Of a stretch of 64,000 nt of DNA, positions 9,246 through 18,737 are shown one piece after another. The DNA comes from Neptunomonas phycophila. GTDB taxonomy: Bacteria > Pseudomonadota > Gammaproteobacteria > Pseudomonadales > Balneatricaceae. The stretch lies in contig NZ_MRCI01000001.1 of assembly GCF_001922575.1 (NCBI RefSeq), forward strand, positions 558,001 through 622,000, written 5' to 3'. Position numbers and translations under genes: made by a program. Positions within the stretch are counted from its first letter, which is position 1. Every line of letters begins with the position of its first letter. Under the pieces are notes generated by a model. That model did not search any database and was not told the DNA's origin. It saw only the letters and a program-made list of their open reading frames with translations.

Positions 9246-10061
9246 TTAGCGGTTGAGTTGTTGGCTGGGTATATCAGTTTGGGATAAGTCCTCAAGGCGA
9301 AGCGCACGTAGCGCGCCGCCCCAAACGCAGCCGGTATCTAACGCATGTATTTGTTGTGTGCCAGTGTGCCCTTCGAGTGCTGCCCAATGGCCAAAAACTA
9401 ACTTGTCATTGGGAAAGCGCTGTTCTCGGAGGCTGAACCAAGGGTAAAAACCGTCAGGTTGGCTCTCTAGACCGCCTTTGGAGGCAAACTCTAATTCGCT
9501 TTGGGGTGTACAAAAGCGCATACGGGTAAAGTAATTAGTGATGACTCGCAAGCGTTCTGGGCCCTGAAGTGAATCAGACCATGTATTAGGTTGGTTGCCG
9601 TACATATGAGCAAAGTAGTTTGTAGGGTTCTCACGCAAGGCATTTTGGCACTCTTTAGCCAAGCGATGTGCCTTTTTGATGGACCATGCAGGGGGAATGC
9701 CGGCGTGAGTCATTGTAAAGCCGAGCTGAGTGTCGGTATAAATTAAGGGCTGTTGCTGTAACCATGCTAACAGCTCGTTACGATCGGGAGCTGTTAATAT
9801 GGCATCGAGTGTATCGCTACGCTTGGCTTTAGCGAAGCCCTGATGAACGGCGAGCAAGTGAAGGTCGTGATTCCCCAGCACAGTAACAGCTTGTGAGCCT
9901 AATCCGCGAATAAAACGCAATGTTTCTAGTGATTTGGGGCCGCGATTAACTAGGTCACCACAAAACCAGAGCTTATCTTGGTCTCCAAATTGGATAAGCT
10001 CGAGTAGTGCTTTAAGTTCGTCGAAGCAACCTTGTATATCGCCGATTGCGTAAGTAGACAT
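9246..10061 (-). CDS. apaH: Bis(5'-nucleosyl)-tetraphosphatase, symmetrical
   Basis: Hydrolyses Ap4A to two ADP and, by family knowledge, can remove Np4 caps from RNA. The 271-aa protein has the metallophosphoesterase motifs in order: GDIQGCFDE, GDLVNRGPKSLETL and GNHDLHLL, then the C-terminal GHWAALEG with a metal-ligand histidine. It is just downstream of apaG in the apaG-apaH pair typical of gammaproteobacteria. Confidence 0.97.
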   Translation of the reverse strand: MSTYAIGDIQGCFDELKALLELIQFGDQDKLWFCGDLVNRGPKSLETLRFIRGLGSQAVTVLGNHDLHLLAVHQGFAKAKRSDTLDAILTAPDRNELLAWLQQQPLIYTDTQLGFTMTHAGIPPAWSIKKAHRLAKECQNALRENPTNYFAHMYGNQPNTWSDSLQGPERLRVITNYFTRMRFCTPQSELEFASKGGLESQPDGFYPWFSLREQRFPNDKLVFGHWAALEGHTGTQQIHALDTGCVWGGALRALRLEDLSQTDIPSQQLNR

Positions 10062-10086
10062 GTTCTCTCAATAGGGTCGGATGCAA

Positions 10087-10476
10087 TTAATGAAGCGCTA
10101 GAGGCTGTGCTAATGTAAACGCAGCAATAGGTGCCTTAAAACGCTCACCATCAGATGTTTCCATTATGTAGTGCCCATACATGCTGCCAACATGCGTGGC
10201 TAGTACGGTGCCGCTGGTGTATTGGTAGCTATTTTGTGGCTCGATAATCGGCTGTTCACCGACAACGCCTTCACCTTCAATTTCTTGTACATGTTCGTTG
10301 CCATCCGTTACTACCCAGCGACGGCTTAGCAGTTGAACAGGCATCAAGGAGCTGTTGGTGATGGTTATCTGGTAAGAAAATACATAACGATGGGCTTCTG
10401 GATCAGACTGGTCGGGCAAAAAACGTGTGTCGACAGCAATCTGAATATCTTTGTCAGGATCAATAAGCTCTAACAT
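10087..10476 (-). CDS. apaG: ApaG domain protein
   Basis: A 129-aa fibronectin-III-like ApaG protein. The family pattern is clear: YVFSYQITITNSS, LLSRRWVVTDGNEHVQEIEGEGVVGEQP, and the C-terminal GHYIMETSDGERFKAPI. The molecular role is unclear although the gene is usually with apaH and rsmA, as here. Only three bases separate it from rsmA upstream. Confidence 0.97.
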   Translation of the reverse strand: MLELIDPDKDIQIAVDTRFLPDQSDPEAHRYVFSYQITITNSSLMPVQLLSRRWVVTDGNEHVQEIEGEGVVGEQPIIEPQNSYQYTSGTVLATHVGSMYGHYIMETSDGERFKAPIAAFTLAQPLALH

Positions 10477-10479
10477 ATG

Positions 10480-11292
10480 TTACCCCTGTTGCTCTGTCAG
10501 CCAGTCGGCGATTGTTATGAATTCTTTTAAAGTTAAACGTTCAGGGCGCAGAGATGGGTCAACGTTAAGTGTAGTGAGTGTGTCTGCGCTAATTATTTCT
10601 TTTAAGTTGTTGCGTAAGGTTTTACGACGCATTGTAAATGAGGTTTTAACGACGCGCTCCAATTGCTTAAGGTCTTTTGCAACTAGTGGCAAAGTTTGGT
10701 GAGGTATGAGACGCACAATCGCTGAGTCAACTTTAGGGACTGGGTCAAACGCTTCAGGTGGCACGATGAATAAGGGTTCTACCTTGCAATAGTATTGCGC
10801 CATTATGCCCAGGCGCCCGTAGTGGTTGTCTCCTGGCTGAGCGGCTAGTCGGTCTACAACTTCCTTTTGCAGCATGAAGTGCATGTCTAGGATGTCGCCG
10901 TGATGGCTGAGCAAATGGAAAATTAGTTGTGTGGAAATGTTGTACGGTAAGTTGCCAACAATACGCAGTAAACGATCATCTTCTTCACGTAGCGATTTGA
11001 AATCAAACTTCATGGCGTCTGCTTCAAAAATGCGAAATTTATCACCAAAGCGGAAAAATTTGGTACGCAGAATAGGTGGTAAATCCCTATCTAACTCGAT
11101 TGCATCCAGTGCGCCTGCTTCGTCTAATATCTCTTCAGTCAACGCGCCAAGCCCGGGACCGATCTCGACCATATGATCGGTGGTATGCGGAGCAATAGAA
11201 CGGATGATTTGCCGAATAATGCCTTGGTCTTGAAGGAAGTTTTGACCAAAACGCTTTCTGGCTTTGTGCATAGCAGGTTTCTGTTGGCTCAT
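10480..11292 (-). CDS. rsmA: 16S rRNA (adenine1518/1519-N6)-dimethyltransferase RsmA (KsgA)
   Basis: Dimethylates two adjacent adenines in helix 45 of 16S rRNA using SAM, a late 30S assembly checkpoint. The 270-aa protein shows ARKRFGQNFLQDQGI at the N-terminus, the SAM-binding VEIGPGLGALTEEIL, and the catalytic NLPYN motif in IVGNLPYNISTQL. It lies in the pdxA-rsmA-apaG-apaH run on the minus strand, 65 bases after pdxA. Confidence 0.98.
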   Translation of the reverse strand: MSQQKPAMHKARKRFGQNFLQDQGIIRQIIRSIAPHTTDHMVEIGPGLGALTEEILDEAGALDAIELDRDLPPILRTKFFRFGDKFRIFEADAMKFDFKSLREEDDRLLRIVGNLPYNISTQLIFHLLSHHGDILDMHFMLQKEVVDRLAAQPGDNHYGRLGIMAQYYCKVEPLFIVPPEAFDPVPKVDSAIVRLIPHQTLPLVAKDLKQLERVVKTSFTMRRKTLRNNLKEIISADTLTTLNVDPSLRPERLTLKEFITIADWLTEQQG

Positions 11293-11357
11293 GTGTGCTC
11301 TTGGGTAGTTTGTTTTTAGGCTAAATTAAGCTCGTTGGTTTGCAGGCTATCGGAGGC

Positions 11358-12356
11358 TTATGTCGTTTTAATCCGATTGCGAGCCATATCACCCGCATAG
11401 CGTATAGCTACTTCTAAGCTGCCGGGGTTGGCTTTACCTGTGCCTGCTAAGTCGATAGCAGTGCCGTGATCAACCGAGGTGCGAATAATTGGCATACCTA
11501 GGGTGATATTTACGGCGTTGCCAAAGCCTTTGTATTTTAACACGGGAAGGCCTTGGTCGTGATACATGGCGAGTACAGCATCGCACGTTTCTAGATATTT
11601 GGGCGTAAAAAGGGTATCGGCCGGTAAAGGCCCTGTTAAATTTAGGCCTTTTTCTCGCCAATTGTTTAATACGGGTGAGATGGTGTCTATTTCTTCGCGC
11701 CCCATGTGTCCGTCTTCCCCTGCATGGGGATTAAGGCCGGCGACGATAATATGTGGGTTGCTGATGCCAAAAGTGTGTACAAGATCGTAATGCAGTACAT
11801 CGATAACTTCGTTTAATAGGTCTGACGAAATCGAGTCGGCCACTTCTCGTAACGGTAAATGAGTGGTGACTAGGGCGACACGCAGCCCTTCAGTAGCGAG
11901 CATCATCACTACTTTATTAGTGTGGGTTAGCGCTTCTAAGAACTCTGTATGGCCACTGAAAGGTATACCAGCATCATTGATTACTCCTTTGTGCACTGGT
12001 GCTGTTACCATGGCGTCGAAGAGAGAGTTTAAACAGCCCTTTGCCGCTACCGAGAGCGTATCTAATACATAGTGCGCGTTGCGAGGGTCTAACTGACCAA
12101 CGCGAGCAGGAGCTCCCAGTGTTACTGGAGCCACTGTTAAATGACTTAATGCATTGGGCGTTGCTGGTTGCTCTGGGTCAAAAGGGATGAGTGTAAGCGG
12201 CAAGCCTAAATGCGCAGCGCGATCCGTCAGTAATGAGGGATCGGCAACGACTATCAGTTGGTCTTGCTGCGGTTGCTGGGCCATCTGTATGATCAGATCA
12301 GGCCCAATACCGGCTGGTTCGCCCGCTGTGATGGCGAGCCGCTTACATTCACTCAT
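11358..12356 (-). CDS. pdxA: 4-hydroxythreonine-4-phosphate dehydrogenase
   Basis: Pyridoxal-5'-phosphate synthesis (DXP-dependent route): oxidises 4-phosphohydroxy-L-threonine with NAD(P). The 332-aa protein has [13 protein letters not shown] at the start, [21 protein letters not shown] in the middle, [15 protein letters not shown], and [15 protein letters not shown] carrying a metal-ligand histidine. Its ATG overlaps the surA stop by four bases (ATGA). Confidence 0.98.
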   Translation of the reverse strand: MSECKRLAITAGEPAGIGPDLIIQMAQQPQQDQLIVVADPSLLTDRAAHLGLPLTLIPFDPEQPATPNALSHLTVAPVTLGAPARVGQLDPRNAHYVLDTLSVAAKGCLNSLFDAMVTAPVHKGVINDAGIPFSGHTEFLEALTHTNKVVMMLATEGLRVALVTTHLPLREVADSISSDLLNEVIDVLHYDLVHTFGISNPHIIVAGLNPHAGEDGHMGREEIDTISPVLNNWREKGLNLTGPLPADTLFTPKYLETCDAVLAMYHDQGLPVLKYKGFGNAVNITLGMPIIRTSVDHGTAIDLAGTGKANPGSLEVAIRYAGDMARNRIKTT

Positions 12357-13651
12357 ATTTTGATGTCGACATAGGCTTCAGCGCGAATTTCTCGGAGCCA
12401 ATTAGCAAGCTCTTCTGAATATTTGCGCTTGTTTAATATGGAGCGAGCCTGATTTTCGCGAATTTGATCGCCCAAATCCTGTTGGCGACGAGCCTCTACT
12501 TGCAGAATATGCCAGCCAAAGCGGCTTTCGAAAGGCTGGCTAATTTCATTAATGGCGGTTGCATTCATAACTTGCTCAAATTCGGGCACCATCTGGCCAG
12601 GTTGTGCCCAGCCTAGTTCGCCGCCTTCTGAGCCACTGCCAGGATCATCACTGAGCTCTTTAGCTAAGGTAGCAAATGACTCGCCAGCCTGTAAGCGACT
12701 TGCAACGCTGTTGATCATGCGTTGCGTTTGTTCTGCCGAGCGTATTTCGCTTGGTTTAAGCAGGATATGTCGCACTTTAGTTTGTTCGACCATTTGGATT
12801 TCACCACCGCGTTTATCACGTAGCTGTACGATATAAAATCCGCTAGGTGAACGAATGGGTTGGCTGATGTCGCCTGGCTGCATGTTGGTTAGTGCTTGAG
12901 CAATATCTTCTGGTAGTTCGGATTGTTTACGCCAGCCGAGGTCTCCACCATTAAGCGCATTAGGTGCGCTGGAGGCGGCAATTGCAGCCTCAGCAAAGTC
13001 GGCGCCTTTGAGCAGCTCTTGATGGAGTTGCGATGCATTAGACTCGGCAGCTTGGATTTGCTCTGGAGATGCTTGCTCAGGAATGCTGATCAGGATAAAG
13101 CTGAGTAGCAATTCTGGCTGATTTAAACCAGCGCTGTCAGTTTTAAGAAAATGTTGCACTTCCTGATCTGATATTTTGATGCGTCGGCTAACATTGCTTT
13201 GCTGAACCTGAGAAATAAGCAGCTCTTTGCGAATTTGCTCGCGAGCAGAAACGTAGTCGCGTCCTTCGGCAATAAGTGCGTTGCGGAATTGCGCTAAATC
13301 CATACCGTTTCGTGCGGCAATAGAAGCGATAGATTCGTTAAGCTGTCTATCTGATACTTTTATGCCTTGTTGTTCAGCAATCTGTAAAAGTAAATTATCT
13401 AATATGAGACGGTCGATAACTTGTGAGTCTAAGATACTCTTAGGCGGCACACGTTGATTACGAGATTGAAGTTGTTCGGTTACTATGGCTACACGATCCT
13501 TGAGTTGGGATTCTAGTACCACACCGTCGTTAACGATGGCCGCAATGCCATCTAGTTTTTCGGGAGCTGCTTGTAATAAAGGTGAGCAGGCCAGTAAGCC
13601 AATCGATAGTGTGCGCCAGTATTTTGCTGACCCTGCATTAAAAAGTTTCAT
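12353..13651 (-). CDS. surA: Periplasmic chaperone/peptidyl-prolyl isomerase SurA
   Basis: Escorts outer-membrane proteins through the periplasm to the BAM complex. It has a signal peptide ([20 protein letters not shown], cut after LLQA), an N-terminal chaperone domain starting [18 protein letters not shown], and two parvulin domains ([12 protein letters not shown], about 175-275, and [13 protein letters not shown], about 285-390). I place the start at ATG 13651; an in-frame ATG at 13663 is the alternative. The start region overlaps the end of lptD, so the two are coupled, and LptD is a known SurA client. Confidence 0.97.
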   Translation of the reverse strand: MKLFNAGSAKYWRTLSIGLLACSPLLQAAPEKLDGIAAIVNDGVVLESQLKDRVAIVTEQLQSRNQRVPPKSILDSQVIDRLILDNLLLQIAEQQGIKVSDRQLNESIASIAARNGMDLAQFRNALIAEGRDYVSAREQIRKELLISQVQQSNVSRRIKISDQEVQHFLKTDSAGLNQPELLLSFILISIPEQASPEQIQAAESNASQLHQELLKGADFAEAAIAASSAPNALNGGDLGWRKQSELPEDIAQALTNMQPGDISQPIRSPSGFYIVQLRDKRGGEIQMVEQTKVRHILLKPSEIRSAEQTQRMINSVASRLQAGESFATLAKELSDDPGSGSEGGELGWAQPGQMVPEFEQVMNATAINEISQPFESRFGWHILQVEARRQQDLGDQIRENQARSILNKRKYSEELANWLREIRAEAYVDIKI

Positions 13652-15995
13652 TGTTATCATCACGCTGTTTAAAACCTGTAATCTTTTCTAAAAGGCTGGA
13701 TCCACCGTTGCTGCCGAGGTTCCCGAGTCCTTTGAGTACAAATTGGACGTAGAGTGCCGTATCTTTATCATCATCGTCTTTTAGCCAGTTGCGGACAATA
13801 ACACGTGTTTGCCAACAACAGCTTTCATATTCGACACCAAAGGCCAGATCTACGTCGTTTTTATTGAACCAATCGTACTGCCAAACCCCTAAGGTTGACC
13901 AGTTTTTATCAACAGGCCACATGAAGCCAAACGTGCTTTGCTCTCGTATACCTTCGGCGTAACGATAGTTCATATTAAATATTCGGTTTTCATCCGCTCG
14001 ATAGCGAAGGGATAAGTTGTTTTCGGTATTGCGAAAGGCGCTGTGGTCAAAATTTGCATCTATCGACAGATCTAGCCGCTTATTAGCCCGCCAGTTGATG
14101 GCGGTTGCAATATCGGATGAATCACCATTGCTATAATTACTTTCATCATCATCGAGTGTTACTTTGCGATCCGAATAGAAATAAGCTTGGCCAATACTAG
14201 CGCTTAGCGTTTCTCGTCCTAAATCACTAAACAAACGTGTAGTGAGTCCAAGAGAGACTTGTTGTGTATCGCCTATGTGATCGTATCCGCTATATCGGTT
14301 TTCTCGAAAGAGGGACTGATAGTTAAAATTGTATTCTGTCGTGTCGAAATCAGGTATGCCGCTTTGCTCTTCGTAAGGAACATACAGTGCATAAAGCCTC
14401 GGTTCTAGCGTTTGCTTATAACTTGTACCCACAAACTCAGTATTTCGTTCAAAGACTAAGCCAGAATCTATGCTAAGAATCGGTACCGAGGTGCTCGGGT
14501 TGGAGTCGAAATCATCAGCATCAGTTAGGTTGTAATTGGAATACCATAGTTTTGCGCTGGGTTTGATGTAGCCCCACGGTTTGACGAAATTAGCATAGAT
14601 TTCGGGTTCTAAGTGAAGGCGTCCGCCATTAGCGCGCTCTATACCGGTAAAACCGCTGTTGTTACGGTAAAAGTTGGTCGCTTGGGCAATAAGTGCCGCG
14701 TTCATGATGCGTTCGTTATTGTCTGTATCACCGTTGAAGGTTAGTTCTGGTAACCGTTGGTAGGGGCGGTCGGTGTCTTCGTCAACAGTCTGGTAGCCTT
14801 GTAATAAAAAGTCAGCTTGCCATAGCTCTTCTGTATAGGTGACTCGGCCTATTCTACTTAGGTGGCTATCTCCGTCGATGTCAGCGAGCGTTGATAAATC
14901 ATCTAGGTAGTCGTTGTCGCTGACGTGAATGTAGTTGATTTCGCTGGTTAGCTTGTCGGTCCAGCGCCCTGGTTGCACAAATGAAAACAGCCATCTATCT
15001 CTGTCCTCAAGATTATCATTTGGAAGAAATGCGGTTGTTAGAGTGTTATGGGTGTATTGGTTCATGTAACGGAATTCGTTTTCTAACAAAAAGCCGCGCT
15101 TCTCTATGTAATGAGGGACGATGGTGTCGTCCATTTGGGGGGATAAATTTAAGTAATAGGGCGTGCTAATGCTAGCGCCGTCATCATTACTCATACTGAT
15201 GCTTGGGTATAAAAAGCCTGTATGTCGCTGGTCATCAATCGGAAAGTAAAAGTAGGGTAAATATAAAATAGGGACATCGGCAACACGCAACGCTGCATGT
15301 TTTGCAAGTCCAAAACCGCTGCTTTTATCTAAGATAATTTCGCTTGCTTGTAACTTCCACGCTTCGTCGCCCGGTGGGCATACGGTGTAGCTGCCGTTTT
15401 CAATCAGTATTGATTCGTCTTGGCGGCGAGTAATGCGCTCAACATCACCACGTATTTGACGTTCGTGTATAACATATTGGGCCCCTGTTAAAGTGGTCTC
15501 CAATGTATTGGTATTAGCAACGGCTGTTTCGCCTCGCAGTAGTAGGCCCGGTTCTCGGTATGAGGCACCTCCGTTTAGTTCGAGTTGGCCTGTTACTTGG
15601 TCGTAAGTGGCTGACTCACTCTGCAAGCGTCTATTGCCTTGTGCTATATCTACACTACCTTCGAGTTTAGTGCCCTGCCCAAGTGACGAGCTTCCTTGCT
15701 CGGCGTTGATAATAATAGGCTGGTCAAGAATATCTGTATCTTCGTCTGAGGATATGCTTGCTGGTTCTATGTAGCGTCCACTGCATATTCCTGGTGCTGT
15801 GCCGGGGGCATAGGGGAACCAATCTAGCTGTGAATACTGGGATGCAGGACGGTTGTCAGCTCCACTGCTAGCACCACAGGCTTCTTGTTTTGGTAAGTTA
15901 GTTAAACAAGGTCGCAGTGTCTCTGTGTCAGCATAGGCGCCAGGCGCCAGTATGAGGCTGATGAAAAGGAAAAAAGGTGATTTTTGTAAGGGCAT
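13638..15995 (-). CDS. lptD: LPS-assembly protein LptD
   Basis: Outer-membrane beta-barrel that, with the LptE lipoprotein, inserts lipopolysaccharide into the outer leaflet. The start is placed at ATG 15995 (MPLQKSPFFLFISLILAPGA, a signal peptide) rather than an upstream in-frame start at 16088 that would precede the signal. The mature protein (785 aa with signal) has a periplasmic jellyroll domain (about 110-230), a barrel domain, cysteines near the N-terminus (RPCLTN, EACGA) and the CC pair in YESCCWQTRVIVRNW, which in E. coli LptD form inter-domain disulfides. It is divergent from amgK. Confidence 0.98.
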   Translation of the reverse strand: MPLQKSPFFLFISLILAPGAYADTETLRPCLTNLPKQEACGASSGADNRPASQYSQLDWFPYAPGTAPGICSGRYIEPASISSDEDTDILDQPIIINAEQGSSSLGQGTKLEGSVDIAQGNRRLQSESATYDQVTGQLELNGGASYREPGLLLRGETAVANTNTLETTLTGAQYVIHERQIRGDVERITRRQDESILIENGSYTVCPPGDEAWKLQASEIILDKSSGFGLAKHAALRVADVPILYLPYFYFPIDDQRHTGFLYPSISMSNDDGASISTPYYLNLSPQMDDTIVPHYIEKRGFLLENEFRYMNQYTHNTLTTAFLPNDNLEDRDRWLFSFVQPGRWTDKLTSEINYIHVSDNDYLDDLSTLADIDGDSHLSRIGRVTYTEELWQADFLLQGYQTVDEDTDRPYQRLPELTFNGDTDNNERIMNAALIAQATNFYRNNSGFTGIERANGGRLHLEPEIYANFVKPWGYIKPSAKLWYSNYNLTDADDFDSNPSTSVPILSIDSGLVFERNTEFVGTSYKQTLEPRLYALYVPYEEQSGIPDFDTTEYNFNYQSLFRENRYSGYDHIGDTQQVSLGLTTRLFSDLGRETLSASIGQAYFYSDRKVTLDDDESNYSNGDSSDIATAINWRANKRLDLSIDANFDHSAFRNTENNLSLRYRADENRIFNMNYRYAEGIREQSTFGFMWPVDKNWSTLGVWQYDWFNKNDVDLAFGVEYESCCWQTRVIVRNWLKDDDDKDTALYVQFVLKGLGNLGSNGGSSLLEKITGFKQRDDNNETF

Positions 15996-16120
15996 CCGAC
16001 GTTTCCCAGTTAAAAAGCAGGGTGTTACCACGCCTGAGCACTTTGTGGTGCGATGTTGTTTAGGTGCAAAGTCTGGAATAATAAACATTCAAACTAGGAT
16101 GTGCCAGAGGAAACCGCACG

Positions 16121-17164
16121 ATGGGACAACGGCTTTTGCAATTGGAGCAGTGGGTAACGAGTTTAGTTGCTTCAAAAAAGGTGCCATTTGGTAAAGGGTG
16201 GGTGATTACGCCAGTGTCTGGCGATGCTAGCTTTCGTCGTTACTTTAGACTAACAAATGAGGATCGTTCTTGGATCCTTGTGGATGCTCCGCCAGAAAAA
16301 GAAGATAGCACTTCATTTGTCGAAGTTGCACGTACATGGTTAGACAGTGGCATACCTGTGCCGGAAGTGATTCATGTTGATTTTACCCAAGGCTTTATGT
16401 TGCTGGAAGACTTTGGGGATAGCTTGCTCTTTGGAGAGCTTAGTGCTCAGTCGGTCGATGGCCTTTATACAGCCGCTATGGACGCGCTGTTGGCTATTCA
16501 ACACGTTGGGAATGATGGCTTGCCACAGTATGATGAGCCGTTATTGAGAAGAGAAATGTCTCTGTTTAATGAATGGTTTATAGGTCAGTTATTAAAGCGA
16601 CAGCTGTGCGAAAAAGAGCAGAAGATGCTGGATGATCTGTTTGCTGTGTTGGTTGCCAGTGCTCTTGAACAGCCGGTTGTGACTGTGCATCGTGATTTTC
16701 ATAGCCGAAACTTAATGTGCCTAGAGGAAGGGCGCTTAGGAATTATTGACTTTCAAGACGCTGTTGCTGGTCCTATAACGTATGACTTGGTGTCTTTGTT
16801 AAAAGATTGTTATGTTGCTTGGCCTTCTGAGCAGGTCTTTGGTTGGGTAAGTGCTTATCGAATCAAAGCACAGCAGCGAGGGGTTCTCGATAAGTCTGTG
16901 ACTGACGCTGCTTTTTTGAGATGGTTTGATTTTATGGGGCTCCAGCGTCATATCAAAGTGTTGGGTATTTTTTCGCGATTAGATATCCGTGATGGAAAGG
17001 CGGCCTACTTAGAGGACATACCACGTGTGCTGTCATACGTGTTGGAGGGGCTGCATAGGTATTCAGAACAGTACGCTGAATGTGCGGCGGTTGAGCGATG
17101 GTTGCGAGAGCAGATAGTTCCGAGTATGAAAAAGCTAGATTGTTTTAAGGATGTTCAGTTGTGA
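16121..17164 (+). CDS. amgK: N-acetylmuramate/N-acetylglucosamine kinase AmgK
   Basis: Aminoglycoside-phosphotransferase-fold kinase. In Pseudomonas-type bacteria AmgK phosphorylates the anomeric hydroxyl of MurNAc recovered from peptidoglycan. The 347-aa protein has SGDASFRRYFRL near the start, the catalytic HRDFHSRNLM and the metal-binding IIDFQDAVAGP. Function is assigned from this motif set plus the neighbour: its stop overlaps the murU start, and the pair beside lptD reproduces the Pseudomonas arrangement. Confidence 0.93.
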   Translation: MGQRLLQLEQWVTSLVASKKVPFGKGWVITPVSGDASFRRYFRLTNEDRSWILVDAPPEKEDSTSFVEVARTWLDSGIPVPEVIHVDFTQGFMLLEDFGDSLLFGELSAQSVDGLYTAAMDALLAIQHVGNDGLPQYDEPLLRREMSLFNEWFIGQLLKRQLCEKEQKMLDDLFAVLVASALEQPVVTVHRDFHSRNLMCLEEGRLGIIDFQDAVAGPITYDLVSLLKDCYVAWPSEQVFGWVSAYRIKAQQRGVLDKSVTDAAFLRWFDFMGLQRHIKVLGIFSRLDIRDGKAAYLEDIPRVLSYVLEGLHRYSEQYAECAAVERWLREQIVPSMKKLDCFKDVQL

Positions 17165-17871
17165 AAGCAATGATTTTGGCTGCAGGATTGGGAACAAGGA
17201 TGCGGCCGTTGACATTAACAACGCCTAAGCCTCTGATTCCCGTTAATGGAAAACCGTTGATCGAATACCACCTAGAGGCGCTAGCTAAAGCAGGGGTTGT
17301 TGATGTTGTCATCAATCACGCTTGGTTAGGGGAGAAAATTGAACAAGCCTTGGGCGATGGTAAGCGTTGGGGAGTAACAATAACTTATTCCCGTGAAGAT
17401 GAGCCGCTCGAAACAGGTGGTGGGGTTATTAAAGCGCTACCTTGGTTGTCGGATGACGGGGAGCCCTTTTTATTGATTAACGGGGATGTGCTTATTGATT
17501 GTGATTACACTCAGTTGCTATCGGTGAGGCCTCGCACTGCTCACTTGGTGTTGGTTGATAACCCTGAGCACAATAAAGATGGAGACTTTGATTTAATACC
17601 CAGCGGGCAGGTCTTGAACCCTGCAACAGAAGAAGGAAGTGCGTTAGAGGTTGATAGAAAACGCTATACCTTTTCTGGTGTCAGTGTCATTAATCCAGCG
17701 CTTTTTAATAGGGTGGTTGAATCTAAGTTTCCATTAGCGCCTTTATTTAGGGCAGCGGCGCAAGAGCTGTTGCTAACAGGCCATTTGCACACCGGCTTTT
17801 GGATGGATATTGGGACAGAGCAACGGCTAAAAGATTCAGAACACTTATTAAGGAAGGCTGATGCAAAATAA
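17161..17871 (+). CDS. murU: N-acetylmuramate alpha-1-phosphate uridylyltransferase MurU
   Basis: Nucleotidyltransferase that makes UDP-MurNAc from MurNAc-1-phosphate, the step after AmgK in the recycling route that bypasses MurA/MurB (a known cause of intrinsic fosfomycin resistance). The 236-aa protein has the signature LAAGLGTRMRPLTLTTPKPL, the NGDVLIDCD metal/substrate region and a C-terminal WMDIGTEQRL. It starts at GTG 17161 with a four-base overlap with amgK. Confidence 0.94.
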   Translation: MKAMILAAGLGTRMRPLTLTTPKPLIPVNGKPLIEYHLEALAKAGVVDVVINHAWLGEKIEQALGDGKRWGVTITYSREDEPLETGGGVIKALPWLSDDGEPFLLINGDVLIDCDYTQLLSVRPRTAHLVLVDNPEHNKDGDFDLIPSGQVLNPATEEGSALEVDRKRYTFSGVSVINPALFNRVVESKFPLAPLFRAAAQELLLTGHLHTGFWMDIGTEQRLKDSEHLLRKADAK

Positions 17872-18712
17872 ATCAGAGGTGACGGGGTTTGCTGTAGGTA
17901 ATGCCCTGATGAAATACCGAACGGGTATTATTATTGGTGCTGTCATTGGTTTGTATTCGGGTGGCATCTGGGGATTGGTATTTGGTGGTGTTATTGGTGG
18001 CTTGATCAATCGAGCGGTCAGTAAATTGGTATCCGGTAAATATTCACCGCAAATGATCTTTTTTAAAGCTACCTTTTCCGTGATGGGACATGTTGCAAAA
18101 GCTGACGGCCGTGTGACTGAGGATGAGATTCGCTTTGCTCGTGATGTGATGGCGAGAATGAATCTGAATGAAGAACGTCAACGTGAAGCCATTCAATTTT
18201 TTAACGAAGGTAAATCTGAAGATTTTGATTTAGCGGCGGTTGTGACACCGTTATCTCGCTTGTTGCAACGTCAAGCGGCTGTGAAAATTATGTTTATTGA
18301 GATTCAGTTGCAAGCGGCCTTAGCCGATGGGCAAGTCTCTCAAAATGAGTTGCAAGTTATTCAGTCGGTATGTGCATTAATGCGCATGTCGGCACAAGAG
18401 ATGTCAGCATTAATGGCGCGCATGCAAGCTCAACAGACATTTAATCAAGGGGCGCATGGTGGAGGAGCAGGTTATCAATCACCTTTTACATCAGATGCAG
18501 ACATGCTTAAAGATGCTTACGGGGTGTTAGGTGTTACACCTGATATGTCTGATGCGGAAATCAAAAAAGCCTATCGACGCCTGATGAGTCAACATCATCC
18601 CGATAAGCTGGTGGCAAAAGGCCTGCCGCCAGAGATGATGAAGCTTGCAAAAGAGAAAACGCAGGAAATCCAAGCTGCATATGACCGAGTGAAGTCTGCC
18701 CGCAAAGCTTAG
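17861..18712 (+). CDS. djlA: DjlA-like membrane-anchored co-chaperone
   Basis: A 283-aa protein with one N-terminal membrane segment rich in glycine (IIIGAVIGLYSGGIWGLVFG, about 24-50), a TerB-like helical domain (about 65-195) and a C-terminal J domain (about 218-283) with the HPD motif near residue 246 (QHHPDK). J domains stimulate DnaK. This order of segments is that of DjlA. It begins 11 bases before the murU stop. Confidence 0.93.
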   Translation: MQNKSEVTGFAVGNALMKYRTGIIIGAVIGLYSGGIWGLVFGGVIGGLINRAVSKLVSGKYSPQMIFFKATFSVMGHVAKADGRVTEDEIRFARDVMARMNLNEERQREAIQFFNEGKSEDFDLAAVVTPLSRLLQRQAAVKIMFIEIQLQAALADGQVSQNELQVIQSVCALMRMSAQEMSALMARMQAQQTFNQGAHGGGAGYQSPFTSDADMLKDAYGVLGVTPDMSDAEIKKAYRRLMSQHHPDKLVAKGLPPEMMKLAKEKTQEIQAAYDRVKSARKA

Positions 18713-18737
18713 GCGTGTTCTTTGACGCTAGTTTGTA

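Noticed and set aside
15996-16088. Longer LptD start at 16088
   Set aside because: It would place 31 residues before a normal signal peptide that starts at 15995.
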